From NCBI RefSeq assembly GCF_022878925.1, contig NZ_CP084627.1, positions 806,001-870,000 of the forward strand: a stretch of 64,000 nt of DNA, in the 5' to 3' direction. Positions 16,785-27,606 of this stretch are shown piece after piece. Position 1 is the stretch's first letter, and every line of letters begins with the position of its first letter. Below the pieces are notes generated by a model. It did not search any database. It worked only from the letters and a program-made list of their open reading frames with translations, and had not been told where the DNA came from. A program made the position numbers and the translations under genes. Origin of the DNA: Caballeronia sp. TF1N1 (GTDB lineage Bacteria; Pseudomonadota; Gammaproteobacteria; Burkholderiales; Burkholderiaceae).

Positions 16785-16928
16785 TCAGTAGCTGCCCTTC
16801 ATGACCGGATCGGCGGCGCCGGCTCCTGCATTACCCGAAGCACCCGCCGTGCCGCTCGCGCAGCCGCTCGACGCCAGCGCGCAGACGAGCGCAGCCAGGA
16901 GCAACGCTGCTCCGGACAGTCGTTTCAT
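16785..16928 (-). CDS. 47-residue lipoprotein upstream of the ECF sigma gene
   Basis: A short reading frame found by eye: MKRLSGAALLLAALVCALAS, then the lipobox residues S-G-Cys23, then a Gly/Ala-rich tail that ends DPVMKGSY. GGGA lies upstream of the ATG. It sits 25 bases upstream of the sigma gene and 71 bases downstream of the COG4315-type gene on the same strand, so it likely belongs to the sigma operon. Short length makes the call moderate. Confidence 0.6.
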   Translation of the reverse strand: MKRLSGAALLLAALVCALASSGCASGTAGASGNAGAGAADPVMKGSY

Positions 16929-16999
16929 GTTCGTGTCCCGTCAGAAAGAAGACTCGCAGGCTCGCCGGTTTATTCCCGCGAGCCCGCTCGCAGAAACGC

Positions 17000-17371
17000 T
17001 TACGGCTTCACGACGTGCCAGACATCCTTGAAGTTGTCGCCGTTTTTATCGCCGGGCTTGGTGTCCTTGGCAAAGCGGTATACGCGCTTGCCGTCGTACG
17101 CCCATTGCTTGCCGCCGTCGGCGGTTTCGGTGGTCCACTTGCCGCTCGGCTGATCCGAGGCGCCCGCCATCGCGGCGGGCCACGCCTGCGCGCAGCCGCC
17201 GGAGCAGGCGCTCGCGCCGCCCTTGGTGTCTTTGTCGAAGGTGTAGAGCGTCATGCCGTTGTCATCGACGAACATGCCGTTCGATTCTTTCGGCGCCGCG
17301 GCGAACGCGGGCGATGCCAGACACGCCGCCGCAACCGCGGCCGTGACGATCGTGAGGATGCGCTTCTTCAT
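17000..17371 (-). CDS. Secreted COG4315-type repeat protein
   Basis: A 123-residue exported protein: signal peptide MKKRILTIVTAAVAAACLAS, then two copies of a Yx(F/W/Y)xxD motif (LYTFDKD and VYRFAKD) typical of the secreted repeat family PF03640. A CSGGC segment lies between. The SD AAGGAAG precedes the ATG. Such proteins are frequently next to ECF sigma/anti-sigma pairs, and here it is the first gene of that set, so it may be both target and reporter of the sigma factor (inference). The molecular role is unknown. Confidence 0.85.
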   Translation of the reverse strand: MKKRILTIVTAAVAAACLASPAFAAAPKESNGMFVDDNGMTLYTFDKDTKGGASACSGGCAQAWPAAMAGASDQPSGKWTTETADGGKQWAYDGKRVYRFAKDTKPGDKNGDNFKDVWHVVKP

Positions 17372-17515
17372 TTCATCTTCCTTATTGGAGAAGTATCCGT
17401 AGAACGTTCGGCAGCGCTGCGCTATTCCGCGGACGATGAAATAAACCGATGCGGCAGCGCCGTCGCATCGCCATGCGGCAAGCTTTGTTCGACCGTGCGG
17501 CGCGCTTTGCTTCGT

Positions 17516-18511
17516 TCAGGCGCCGGTTGCGGCGGCATCGCGCCAGCGCCGCGTGTCGCGCAGCGGCGGCGCGCCGAAAAGGCGGCTGTACTCGCGGCTG
17601 AACTGCGACGCGCTTTCGTAACCGACGCGATGCGCGGCCGTCGCGGCATCGGCGATATCGAGCAGCATCAGACGCCGCGCTTCCTGCAGGCGCAACTGCT
17701 TCTGATACTGCAGCGGACTCATCGCCGTCACGGCCTTGAAATGATGATGCAGCGAAGACACGCTCATATGCACGTCCCGCGCGATATCTTCGACGCGCAA
17801 AGGTTGATCGAAGTTCTGACGCAGCAGAAGAATGGCCTTCGCGATGCGCTGCGTCTGGCTGTCCTGCAAGGCGATCTGGCGCAGCCGCGCGCCGGAACCG
17901 TTCATCAGCAGCCGATACAGAATCTCGCGCTTCACCAGCGGCGCGAGAATGGGCACGTCGTCCGGCGTGTCGATGAGGCGCAAAAGGCGCAGCACCGCGT
18001 CGAGCATGGAATTGCCGAGTCGATTCACATACACGCCGCGCGTGGCGTCCGACTGCGTGACGGGCGGCAGATGCTGGTCCTGAATCAGCGACGTGATCTC
18101 TTCGACATCGAGATCGAGCCGCATGCCGAGATAGGGCTCCGTTTCGCTTGCCACCGTCACTTGCCCGATCACTGGCAGATCCACCGACGAAACGAGGTAA
18201 TGCATGGGGTCGTAGACGTAGACGTCGTCGCCGACCATGATGCGCTTCGTGCCTTGCGCGATCAGCGCGAGCGCGGGCGTTTGAATACCCGGCTTCGGCC
18301 CGCCCGGATTCATGATGCGGTGCACGAAGACGCCTGGCACGCAGGTTTCGATGGAACCCTCGCAGCCCGCCGTCAAGCGGTCGAGTAGCGAGACGAGTTC
18401 GAGACGCGCCTGATCCAGCGCGGGATCGAGCGTCTGATTGTTATTGCGCATCTCTCTGGGATGCTCGTGCGGATCTTTGTCGGCAAGCCCGGGTGTGTCG
18501 TTCAGCGCCAT
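17516..18511 (-). CDS. AraC-family transcriptional regulator
   Basis: A 331-residue regulator with an AraC N-terminal ligand-type domain (PGVFVHRIMNPGGPKPGIQT, then PALALIAQGTKRIMVGDDVY) and a C-terminal double helix-turn-helix (LRVEDIARDVHMSVSSLHHH, FKAVTAMSPLQYQKQLRLQE, AHRVGYESASQFSREYSRLF). It is divergent from the aldo/keto reductase gene at 18745 with a 233-base shared promoter region, an arrangement common for this subfamily, so that gene is its likely target. Confidence 0.92.
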   Translation of the reverse strand: MALNDTPGLADKDPHEHPREMRNNNQTLDPALDQARLELVSLLDRLTAGCEGSIETCVPGVFVHRIMNPGGPKPGIQTPALALIAQGTKRIMVGDDVYVYDPMHYLVSSVDLPVIGQVTVASETEPYLGMRLDLDVEEITSLIQDQHLPPVTQSDATRGVYVNRLGNSMLDAVLRLLRLIDTPDDVPILAPLVKREILYRLLMNGSGARLRQIALQDSQTQRIAKAILLLRQNFDQPLRVEDIARDVHMSVSSLHHHFKAVTAMSPLQYQKQLRLQEARRLMLLDIADAATAAHRVGYESASQFSREYSRLFGAPPLRDTRRWRDAAATGA

Positions 18512-18744
18512 GATTTTCCGAGGAATTTAGCGTTCGAAGGAGTCTCGTTAGCTTACTCGCGCGGGCGCGGTTGTGCTTAGGGTCGCGCGCCCGCTTTGCA
18601 GGAATTGGCAAGGATTCGACAGGATCAGGCTATGACACGCAAGAGGCGCGGGAAGATACTGCATTGCCGGCGCGACGCGTCGACCGGTCGAAACATCGAC
18701 ACTTCGCGCCTTCCGATCACCGCATCGTTACTCTGGAGCCTTCC

Positions 18745-19785
18745 ATGCGCTACAGGAAATTCGGCAATACCGGCCTATTCGTCTCCGAGCTGTGCCTCGG
18801 CACCATGACCTTCGGCGGAGGCGGCGGCGGCATCTGGGACAACATCGGTCAGCTTCAGCAGGCGGACGCCGACAAGCTCGTCGGCCGCTCGCTCGACGCG
18901 GGCATCAATTTCATCGATACCGCCGATGTCTATGCCGACGGCCAGTCCGAAATCATCACGGGCCAGGCGTTGAAGAATCTCAAGGTGCCGCGCGAGAACG
19001 TGGTCGTCGCGACCAAGATTCTGGGCGAGGCGGGAACCAAGAGCGTGAATTCGCGCGGCGCGTCGCGCTTTCATATCATCGATGGCGTGAAGGCGAGTCT
19101 CAAGCGGCTGCAACTCGATCACGTCGATCTGTATCAGATTCACGGGTTCGATCCCGCCACGCCAATCGAGGAAACACTGCGCGCGCTCGACAATCTGGCG
19201 CAGCACGGCCATGTGCGCTACATCGGCGTGTCGAACTGGGCCGCCTGGCAGATTGCCAAGGCGCTTGGCATTTCGGAGCGTCTGGGCCTGGCGCGTTTCG
19301 AGTCGTTGCAGGCGTATTACACGATCGCCGGGCGCGACCTGGAGCGCGAACTTGTCCCGTTGCTACAAAGCGAAAACGTCGGCTTGATGGTGTGGAGTCC
19401 GCTCGCGGGCGGCCTCTTGTCGGGCAAGTACACGCGCGAAGGCGGCAAGGAAGAAGGCGGCCGCCGCACGAAGTTCGATTTTCCGCCCGTGAACGTGGAC
19501 CGCGCGTATGACTGTATCGACGTTATGCGTCGTGTCGCCGAAGCCAAGGGCGTTTCGGTGGCGCAGATCGCGCTTGCCTGGTTGTTGCACCAGAAGGTGG
19601 TGACGAGCGTGATCGTCGGGGCGAAACGTATCGAGCAACTCGATGACAACATCGCGGCGACCAAGGTAACGCTCAACGCCGACGAACTCGCCGCGCTCGA
19701 CGAAGTGAGCCAGCTTCCCGCCGAATATCCCGGCTGGATGCTGACGCGGCAGGGCGAGTATCGTCGCAAGCAGTTGAGGGAGTGA
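18745..19785 (+). CDS. Aldo/keto reductase
   Basis: A 346-residue NADPH-dependent oxidoreductase of the AKR family. The catalytic tetrad is visible: Asp and Tyr in DTADVYADGQSE, Lys in VVATKIL, His in YQIHGFD. The start is ATG 18745 (MRYRKFGNTGLFVSELCLGT), preceded by GGAG seven bases upstream; the upstream open frame from 18571 is not supported. The C-terminal cofactor part (VTSVIVGAKRIEQLDDNIAA) is present. The substrate is unknown; the divergent AraC gene suggests inducible expression in response to aldehydes or related compounds (inference). Confidence 0.93.
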   Translation: MRYRKFGNTGLFVSELCLGTMTFGGGGGGIWDNIGQLQQADADKLVGRSLDAGINFIDTADVYADGQSEIITGQALKNLKVPRENVVVATKILGEAGTKSVNSRGASRFHIIDGVKASLKRLQLDHVDLYQIHGFDPATPIEETLRALDNLAQHGHVRYIGVSNWAAWQIAKALGISERLGLARFESLQAYYTIAGRDLERELVPLLQSENVGLMVWSPLAGGLLSGKYTREGGKEEGGRRTKFDFPPVNVDRAYDCIDVMRRVAEAKGVSVAQIALAWLLHQKVVTSVIVGAKRIEQLDDNIAATKVTLNADELAALDEVSQLPAEYPGWMLTRQGEYRRKQLRE

Positions 19786-19794
19786 CGCGCGGCT

Positions 19795-20661
19795 TCAAAT
19801 GATCGGCTTGCCGCCCGTCACCGCGACGGTGGCGCCCGAGATGTAGCTCGCCTCGTCCGAGGCGAGCAGCACGTAAGCGGCGGCCAGTTCGGCAGGCTGG
19901 CCGGCGCGCTTCAAGGGCACTTGCGAGCCGAAATTCTTGACCTTCTCGACGGGCATCGTCGAAGGAATCAATGGCGTCCAGATCGGTCCCGGCGCCACGC
20001 AATTTGCACGAATACCGCGCTCGGCCAGCAATTGCGCGAGGCCGCCCGTGAAGTTCTGGATCGCCCCCTTCGTACTCGCATACGCGATCAAACCGGGGTT
20101 CGGCGCGTCCGCATTCACCGACGTCGTGTTGATGATCGCCGCGCCCTCCTTCAGATGCGGTAGCGCCGCCTTGGTGATGCGAAACATCGCGCCGATGTTG
20201 GTCGAGTAGGTCTTGTCCCACTCGTCGTCGCTGATGTCTTCGAGGCCGTCGTAGGTCATCTGGTAAGCGGCGTTGTTTACCAGCACTTCGAGATGGCCGA
20301 ACGTCTCTACCGTCTTCGCGACGAGTTCTCGGCAATGCGCGCGGTCGGTGATGTCGCCGGGCAATAGCAGCGCCTTTTGTCCCGCTTCTTCCACCCAGCG
20401 GGCCGTCTCCTTGGCGTCGTCGTGTTCGTCGAGATAAGAGATCGCCACGTCTGCGCCTTCGCGCGCGAATGCAATCGCCACCGCCCGCCCGATGCCGCTA
20501 TCGCCGCCTGTGATGAGCGCAGTCTTGCCGGCAAGTTTGCCGCTACCTTTGTAACTCTCCTCGCCGTGGTCGGGCTGCGGATCGAGCGGCTTGGTCAATC
20601 CGGGACGGCGTTCTTGCTGCTGTTCAGGAAACGGCAGCTTGGGGTAATTCTTCGCGCTCAT
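19795..20661 (-). CDS. SDR-family oxidoreductase (YghA-like)
   Basis: A 288-residue short-chain dehydrogenase. It has the N-terminal extension typical of the YghA group (YPKLPFPEQQQERRPGLTKP, then LDPQPDHGEESYKGSGKL), the cofactor motif TGGDSGIGRA, NNAA, and the active-site YASTK (Tyr-xxx-Lys). It is convergent with the aldo/keto reductase, ending 9 bases from its stop. General stress or alcohol/aldehyde dehydrogenase roles have been suggested for the group; no substrate can be read from sequence. Confidence 0.92.
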   Translation of the reverse strand: MSAKNYPKLPFPEQQQERRPGLTKPLDPQPDHGEESYKGSGKLAGKTALITGGDSGIGRAVAIAFAREGADVAISYLDEHDDAKETARWVEEAGQKALLLPGDITDRAHCRELVAKTVETFGHLEVLVNNAAYQMTYDGLEDISDDEWDKTYSTNIGAMFRITKAALPHLKEGAAIINTTSVNADAPNPGLIAYASTKGAIQNFTGGLAQLLAERGIRANCVAPGPIWTPLIPSTMPVEKVKNFGSQVPLKRAGQPAELAAAYVLLASDEASYISGATVAVTGGKPII

Positions 20662-20725
20662 TTGTTCTCTCCATTCGATTGCGTGCTCGGGATTTACCCT
20701 GAGTCAGCAAGGGATGGACCCGTGA

Positions 20726-22030
<1,305 letters not shown>

Positions 22031-22066
22031 TTTCCGCGCGTTAAGTTCGAGCGGATGGACGGCGCA

Positions 22067-22098
22067 GCTTGCGAGGTCATTTCCGAAACCTCGCAAGC
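22067..22098. terminator. Hairpin between convergent pobA and debranching-enzyme genes
   Basis: Perfect 11-base arms GCTTGCGAGGT (22067-22077) and ACCTCGCAAGC (22088-22098) with a 10-base loop, placed between two converging genes. There is no T-run on either side, so this may be an mRNA 3'-end stabiliser rather than an intrinsic terminator. Confidence 0.5.
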
Positions 22099-22154
22099 AC
22101 GCGGCAATTCGGCTCACGCGCGCAACGCTTCCCACGCGTTGCGCGTTCCTTCAC

Positions 22155-24410
22155 TCAAAGCACCGCGACGACCCGCGCATCCCCTTCCACCGATGGCACC
22201 ACTTGGCCGCCCACGCGCCGGAACGTGATCGTCACGTTCTTGTCGCCGAGACGCAGATCGCCGATCTCCAGCCAGTCGATGCCCTCCGGCAACTGCGGCC
22301 GGTCGATGCGTATCTCGTCGTTGACCGCGTCCATCGTCACGCCGAGACACGCTTCGAGGACCATGAACGGCGCGCCCGCTGCCCACGCCTGCGGCAGACA
22401 CGCCACCGGATAAGCGATCGGCCGTTCGCCGCGCTGACGCGTGAAGCCGCAAAACAGCTCGGGCAAACGCATGTCGAACGTGACGGCCGCCTCGAACAAA
22501 GCCTGCAGCAGACCAACCGCCGCGCCACGCTCGCCGTAACGCGCAAGGCCACGCGCGCATAACGCCGTATCGTGCGGCCAGACCGAGCCGTTGTGGTACG
22601 ACATCGGATTGAAACGCGGCTGCCCGGCGGCGAGCGTACGCACGCCCCAGCCGGTGTGGAACAAGGTGGATTCGAGCTGACGCGCGACCTTCTCGCCGCG
22701 CTCGCGCTCGACCAGATCGAACGCGAGCAGATGCCCCGCATTCGATGACAACACCCTGCACAAGTCGCCACGCCCGTCGAGCGCTATGCCGTAGAAGTCC
22801 ATCTCCGGCATCCAGTACATCGCTTCCACGCGCTCGCGGATATGGCGCGCGCGCCGCTCGAACTCGTCCGCACGTTCGTGTTCGCCGCGTTCGCGACCAA
22901 GCCGCGCCATCGTCGAGAATGCCGTCGATGCGTATGCCTGCACTTCCACCAGCGCAATCGGTCCGATGGGAAATTTACCGTCTGCATGGAACACGGAGTC
23001 CTGACTATCTTTCCAGCCCTGGTTGGCGAGTCCATGCTCGGACGCGCGCTGATAGTCGAGCAAGCCGTGCGGGTTCTTGTCGCAATGACGCGCGACCCAG
23101 TCCGCCGCGAGTTGCAACGCGGGCCAGATTTCGTCGATCAGCGCCTGATCGCCGGTGCGCTCCGCATACGCGCCCGCGAGCACGATGAAAAGCGGCGTGC
23201 TGTCGACGCCCCCGTAATAAAGCGCGAATGGCACCTCGCCGGTCGCGGCCATCTCGCTCTTGCGCGTCTCGTGCATGATCTTGCCGATTTCCGCGTCGCG
23301 GAACGCCGAGTCCTCGCGCGCCTGATGAGCCGCGAGAAAGCGCAGCACGCCGCGCGCGAGCGTGGGATGCAGCCACAGCATCTGCAACGACGTGATGATC
23401 GCGTCACGCCCGAACGCGGTGGAGAACCACGGGATGCCCGCATACGGATACGGACCGGTTTCTAGATCGGTGGTGAGAAGCCCGAGGTCGGCCAGCGACC
23501 GGTCGATCCATTCGCTGAAGAGCGGATTGCTCGAACGCACGCGCGCACTGGCGCGACGCCGGTCTCGCATACGCCGATGCGCCTCGACGAGCGCTTCGCG
23601 GATAGCCGGACGGCCCGATTCGGGCGCACACTCGGCGGCTTCGGCGGCGTTGCGCTTGCTCTCTTCGCTGGCGTCGCTGAGCGCGTGTGTCACGGCCGTG
23701 ACGGAGAGATAGACCGAAATCGCCGTCTCCGATTCGATACGCAGCGCGTAATCGGCGCGCGTTGGCGAGAGCACGTCCGGCGCGGGCGTGAACTGGATGC
23801 GCGCGGTGCGTTCCACTTCGTCCAGGCCGATATAGCGCAACACCACCTCGCCATTTTCGACAATGGGCGGCCGCAACGTTCCGCGCTTCTGGCGCTTCGA
23901 GCCACGCACCTCGAACATATCGAGAAAGTCCGCGGCGAACGAAATGGAGATCGGCACCGTGGATGGCTCGGTGCCGTAGTTCGTCAGCACGATGCTTTCG
24001 TGCAATACGTGCCCGGAAAGCACACGTTTGCGCTCGACGTGGATCACGCCCTCCGGTGTTTGGGCTCCGCCGATGGGCGGCAGCGGCCGGTTGGTCAAGT
24101 GCGCGGTGAAGACAGCGTTATCGCTCGATACACTGCCTGAAAGCAGTGACGGCGCGCGTCCACCGAACGTGAGCACCAATTGCGAGAGCACACGCGTATC
24201 GTTGACGAACAGGCCGTCGTCGCCGCCGCGGATATCGCCGTTGGCGTCGTAGACGGCGAACGTGTTGCCCGATTTCAGGACGAACTGGCGCTCGCTCGGA
24301 ATGTTGACGTTCTCGGTCGGAATGAAGGCATCGTCCGCGCCGGGCATAGTCGCTTGCGCCTGTTGCTGCTGCTGTTGCGTCTGGTCCTGCGTCTGATCCT
24401 TTGTGTCCAT
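22155..24410 (-). CDS. Glycogen-debranching-type amylo-alpha-1,6-glucosidase
   Basis: A 751-residue protein with a glycogen-debranching N-terminal domain (residues about 40-250; FVLKSGNTFAVYDANGDIRG, GLFVNDTRVLSQL) and an alpha/alpha-barrel glucosidase domain (about 330-720; PYPYAGIPWFSTAFGRDAII, NPHGLLDYQRASEHGLANQG, YHNGSVWPHDTALCARGLAR). The start at 24410 (MDTKDQTQDQTQQQQQQ) has GGAAGG upstream and a Gln-rich leader; the frame is open to 24521, but that region overlaps the neighbouring gene's 5' flank. It probably acts on alpha-glucans or trehalose-pathway polymers; the exact substrate is not known. Confidence 0.88.
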   Translation of the reverse strand: MDTKDQTQDQTQQQQQQAQATMPGADDAFIPTENVNIPSERQFVLKSGNTFAVYDANGDIRGGDDGLFVNDTRVLSQLVLTFGGRAPSLLSGSVSSDNAVFTAHLTNRPLPPIGGAQTPEGVIHVERKRVLSGHVLHESIVLTNYGTEPSTVPISISFAADFLDMFEVRGSKRQKRGTLRPPIVENGEVVLRYIGLDEVERTARIQFTPAPDVLSPTRADYALRIESETAISVYLSVTAVTHALSDASEESKRNAAEAAECAPESGRPAIREALVEAHRRMRDRRRASARVRSSNPLFSEWIDRSLADLGLLTTDLETGPYPYAGIPWFSTAFGRDAIITSLQMLWLHPTLARGVLRFLAAHQAREDSAFRDAEIGKIMHETRKSEMAATGEVPFALYYGGVDSTPLFIVLAGAYAERTGDQALIDEIWPALQLAADWVARHCDKNPHGLLDYQRASEHGLANQGWKDSQDSVFHADGKFPIGPIALVEVQAYASTAFSTMARLGRERGEHERADEFERRARHIRERVEAMYWMPEMDFYGIALDGRGDLCRVLSSNAGHLLAFDLVERERGEKVARQLESTLFHTGWGVRTLAAGQPRFNPMSYHNGSVWPHDTALCARGLARYGERGAAVGLLQALFEAAVTFDMRLPELFCGFTRQRGERPIAYPVACLPQAWAAGAPFMVLEACLGVTMDAVNDEIRIDRPQLPEGIDWLEIGDLRLGDKNVTITFRRVGGQVVPSVEGDARVVAVL

Positions 24411-24576
24411 TGCGCCTTCCTGAACTGAAAGTAATGTGTAATCACGACGGCTGGCCAGCTCGACCAGACCGATGTTTTTGCAGGGTGCCCGCCGCTCATG
24501 CGCAGCAATCGGGCCGCTCACCGGATATCATCGACGGTTTTTCGACCGGACCGAGCCTGACGGGTTCTCCGCATCC

Positions 24577-25371
24577 ATGGCATTTCCGCATATCGACTTA
24601 CTTTATTCTGCTTCGGGCCTCGGCGTCGGCTTTCTGGTCGGCCTCACGGGCGTGGGCGGCGGTTCACTGATGACGCCGCTGCTGGTGCTGCTCTTCGGGA
24701 TTCATCCGGCAACGGCAGTCGGCACCGACCTGCTGTACGCCGCCGCGACCAAGACCGCCGGCACGCTCGTACACGGCCTCAAGGGCTCGGTGGACTGGCG
24801 CATCACTGGCCGGCTCGCCGCAGGCAGCGTGCCGGCCGCCGCCATCACGCTGTATTTCCTGCACCGGCACGGCATGACTTCACCCGACACGGGCCGCCTG
24901 ATCCAGTTGATTCTCGGCGTCGCGCTGCTCATCACGGCCGTGTCGCTCGTGTTTCGGCCGCAGCTCGCGCGACTGGCCTACCGCAAAGGCCAGGGACGAG
25001 CGGAACGCCCTGCCCGCACAACCGCTCTGACCGTGCTGACGGGCGCCATCCTCGGCGTGCTCGTTTCGATCACGTCGGTCGGCGCGGGCGCGATCGGCGT
25101 GACGGTTTTGCTGCTGCTTTATCCGCGTCTCGCGACGGTACGCATCGTCGGTTCCGATGTGGCGCATGCGGTGCCGCTCACGCTCATTGCCGGCGCCGGG
25201 CACTGGATGCTCGGCTCGGTGGACTGGGCGCTTCTGCTCTCGCTCCTGGTCGGCTCGATTCCCGGCATTGCCATTGGCAGCATGCTTTCCTCGAAAGCGC
25301 CTGAAACCGTGCTGCGTTACCTGCTTGCCGCGACGCTGATCCTGGTCGGAGCCAAACTCGTGTTCAGTTGA
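24577..25371 (+). CDS. TauE/SafE-family membrane protein
   Basis: A 264-residue membrane protein with about eight helices. The family motif appears twice: GLTGVGGGSLMTPLLVLLFG near the N-terminus and SITSVGAGAIGVTVLLLLYP in the second half. These proteins export sulfite, sulfoacetate or related anions. The start at ATG 24577 puts the first helix at the N-terminus; the open frame upstream to 24472 overlaps the divergent gene's 5' region. The partner and the substrate are unknown. Confidence 0.9.
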   Translation: MAFPHIDLLYSASGLGVGFLVGLTGVGGGSLMTPLLVLLFGIHPATAVGTDLLYAAATKTAGTLVHGLKGSVDWRITGRLAAGSVPAAAITLYFLHRHGMTSPDTGRLIQLILGVALLITAVSLVFRPQLARLAYRKGQGRAERPARTTALTVLTGAILGVLVSITSVGAGAIGVTVLLLLYPRLATVRIVGSDVAHAVPLTLIAGAGHWMLGSVDWALLLSLLVGSIPGIAIGSMLSSKAPETVLRYLLAATLILVGAKLVFS

Positions 25372-25629
25372 TGTTAGTCACGCGGCCCGGCGGTTTCCAG
25401 TCGGCCAAATGACATAGGCGGATACGCAGCCGTTCGCAATCCGCCTTATGCCGTTTGGCCGGCTTTCGCCAAGCGCGCCGATACGGCATCATGCGCTCTC
25501 AGTTGGGCCCGCGTCACCGCATTCTTCAGCGGAGAGCGGAAAAGCGTGCGCGCCCTTGGTGCGTGCGGCGTGAAAAGGCGTCGATGCACGGCGCGCGGTG
25601 CGTGCGACAAGACCACGAGGAGTCAGGCG

Positions 25630-27327
25630 ATGAACGAGAACGACCATCCGCATCACGAGTTGTCTTCCCTTCCTGAAGCATCGGCGAATGACGCGCCTGT
25701 CGATCCGGCGCGGCGCCGCTTGCTCGCGGCCGGCGTCGGACTCGCCGGTTTATCGCTGGGCGGCTGCAATCTTTTCGAACAGAAGCCTGCCACACCAAAA
25801 ACAGCGGCTGATGTCGCGCTCGACCGCACGCTCACGGCGAACGTGCGGCAGATCGTCGTGATCTACGCGGAAAACCGCAGTTTCACGAATCTGTACGGGA
25901 ATTTTCCGGGCGTGCAGTATCCGCTGTCGGCGGTGTCGGCGTCGCGCTTCACGCAGCTCGACCGTGATGGCGTCACGCCCATGCCCACACTGCCGAAAAT
26001 CTGGGGCGGGCTCGTGCCGCAGGCGCAGGAAGTGGATGGCACGCGCTACGCCATCACCGAGCAGCAGATTGCTGGCCTCAAGAACTCGCCTTTCCGGATC
26101 ATGGACGCGAACGGCGCGCCGCTTCCCAATTCGGTCATTACACGCGACCTCGTGCATCGTTTCTATCAGAACCAGATGCAGATCAACGCGGGCCGCAATA
26201 ACCAGTTCGCCGCGTGGGGCGACTCGGGTGGTCTCGTCATGGGCCATTACCAGAATTCGCCCGATACGCTCAGGCTCTGGGGCCTCGCGCAGCAATACAC
26301 GCTATGCGACAACTTCTTCATGTCGGCATTCGGCGGCTCGTGGCTGAACCACATTTTCCTGATCTCGGCGCAAGCACCCTTTTATCCCGATGTGCGCAAC
26401 ACCCCGGCGGCGCGATTGCTCGCCGTCGTGGATGGCGACGATCCGACCACGCCGCGCCTGAAACTGGCGCCGGATTCGCCGAAATCCGCGCTCGAAGGGC
26501 CGCCCAAATTCGTTCGCGATGGCGCCCTCACCGCGGACGGCTATGCGGTCAATACGATGTTCCCGCCGTACCAGCCGAGCAACGTGCGTCCCGCGCCCGG
26601 CGGCGATAGCTTCACCGCCGATCCTTCGAATCCGCTCGTGCTGCCGCCGCAGACTTACGCGACCATCGGCGACCGGCTTTCGGCCAAGGGCGTCAACTGG
26701 GCGTGGTACAGCGGCGCGTGGCAGTACGCCCTCGATCATCGGGACACGGGTTCGGTGCCGGACTTCCAGTACCACCATCAGCCGTTCAACTACTTTCGCA
26801 ATTTCGCGCCGGGCACGGCTGCACGCGCCCGGCATTTGCGCGATGCGGGTCTCGGCGACGATCCATCCACGAACAAGCTGCTCGCGGATATCGATGCCGG
26901 ACGCCTGCCTTCCGTCACGTTCTACAAGCCGCAGGGCAATCTCAACATGCACGCGGGCTATGCGGACGTCGCTTCGGGCGACCGGCATATCGCCAACGTC
27001 ATCGAGCATATTCAGCGCGGACCGCAATGGGCGAACACGGTGATCGTCGTCACGGTCGATGAAAACGGCGGCTGGTGGGATCACGTCTCGCCGCCCAAGG
27101 GCGATCGCTGGGGGCCGGGTTCGCGCATTCCGGCACTGGTGATTTCGCCGTACGCGAAAAAGGGATATGTCGATCACACGGTCTACGATACCAACTCGAT
27201 TCTTCGCTTCATCTCGCGCGTGCACGATCTCGAACCGCTCGATGGCGTGGCGTCGCGGGATCGCGCGTTTGCGGCGAACGGGGAGAAGCCGCTCGGCGAC
27301 TTGACGGGGGCGCTGGATTTGGCCTGA
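25630..27327 (+). CDS. AcpA-like acid phosphatase / phospholipase C family lipoprotein, Tat exported
   Basis: A 565-residue phosphoesterase of the phospholipase C/AcpA family (PF04185). The signal region carries a twin-arginine-like stretch ARRRLLAAGVGLAGLSLGGC, ending in a lipobox-like cysteine, so it is a predicted Tat-dependent lipoprotein. Family motifs: YAENRSFTNLYGNFPG (metal-binding Glu-Asn), GGSWLNHIFLISAQ (nucleophile Ser), TFYKPQGNLNMHAGY and VDENGGWWDHVSPP. The SD GAGGAG fixes the start at 25630. It probably releases phosphate from external esters; whether it prefers lipids cannot be told. Confidence 0.9.
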   Translation: MNENDHPHHELSSLPEASANDAPVDPARRRLLAAGVGLAGLSLGGCNLFEQKPATPKTAADVALDRTLTANVRQIVVIYAENRSFTNLYGNFPGVQYPLSAVSASRFTQLDRDGVTPMPTLPKIWGGLVPQAQEVDGTRYAITEQQIAGLKNSPFRIMDANGAPLPNSVITRDLVHRFYQNQMQINAGRNNQFAAWGDSGGLVMGHYQNSPDTLRLWGLAQQYTLCDNFFMSAFGGSWLNHIFLISAQAPFYPDVRNTPAARLLAVVDGDDPTTPRLKLAPDSPKSALEGPPKFVRDGALTADGYAVNTMFPPYQPSNVRPAPGGDSFTADPSNPLVLPPQTYATIGDRLSAKGVNWAWYSGAWQYALDHRDTGSVPDFQYHHQPFNYFRNFAPGTAARARHLRDAGLGDDPSTNKLLADIDAGRLPSVTFYKPQGNLNMHAGYADVASGDRHIANVIEHIQRGPQWANTVIVVTVDENGGWWDHVSPPKGDRWGPGSRIPALVISPYAKKGYVDHTVYDTNSILRFISRVHDLEPLDGVASRDRAFAANGEKPLGDLTGALDLA

Positions 27328-27606
27328 CAACACTCGCGTGCCGACGGCCGGACGGAACTTCGCATCACGCGAGGGACTACGCGTCCGGTCGAAGCCCTCT
27401 GGTATCCGACAAAATATCGGACTCGGCGTAAAGCGCGGGAGGCAGCGAGCGGCGGGAACTGCGTTGCGCGACGCAAACCATCACGCCCGGAGCCGTTCCG
27501 GATTCAACCAATGCCGTGACTCGCGCGGCGACGGCCGACTCGCATTTCAAAGATCACGCGCGAAACTCAACACCCGTGGAAAGCCGCGATGATCCCAAGC
27601 CCAAAG
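27328..27606. other. Intergenic stretch, nothing recognised
   Basis: 279 bases between the AcpA-like gene (plus) and the RidA gene (minus), which converge here. Short open frames cross it but none has a signal, binding site or family resemblance. No clear terminator with a T-run was seen. Confidence 0.5.
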
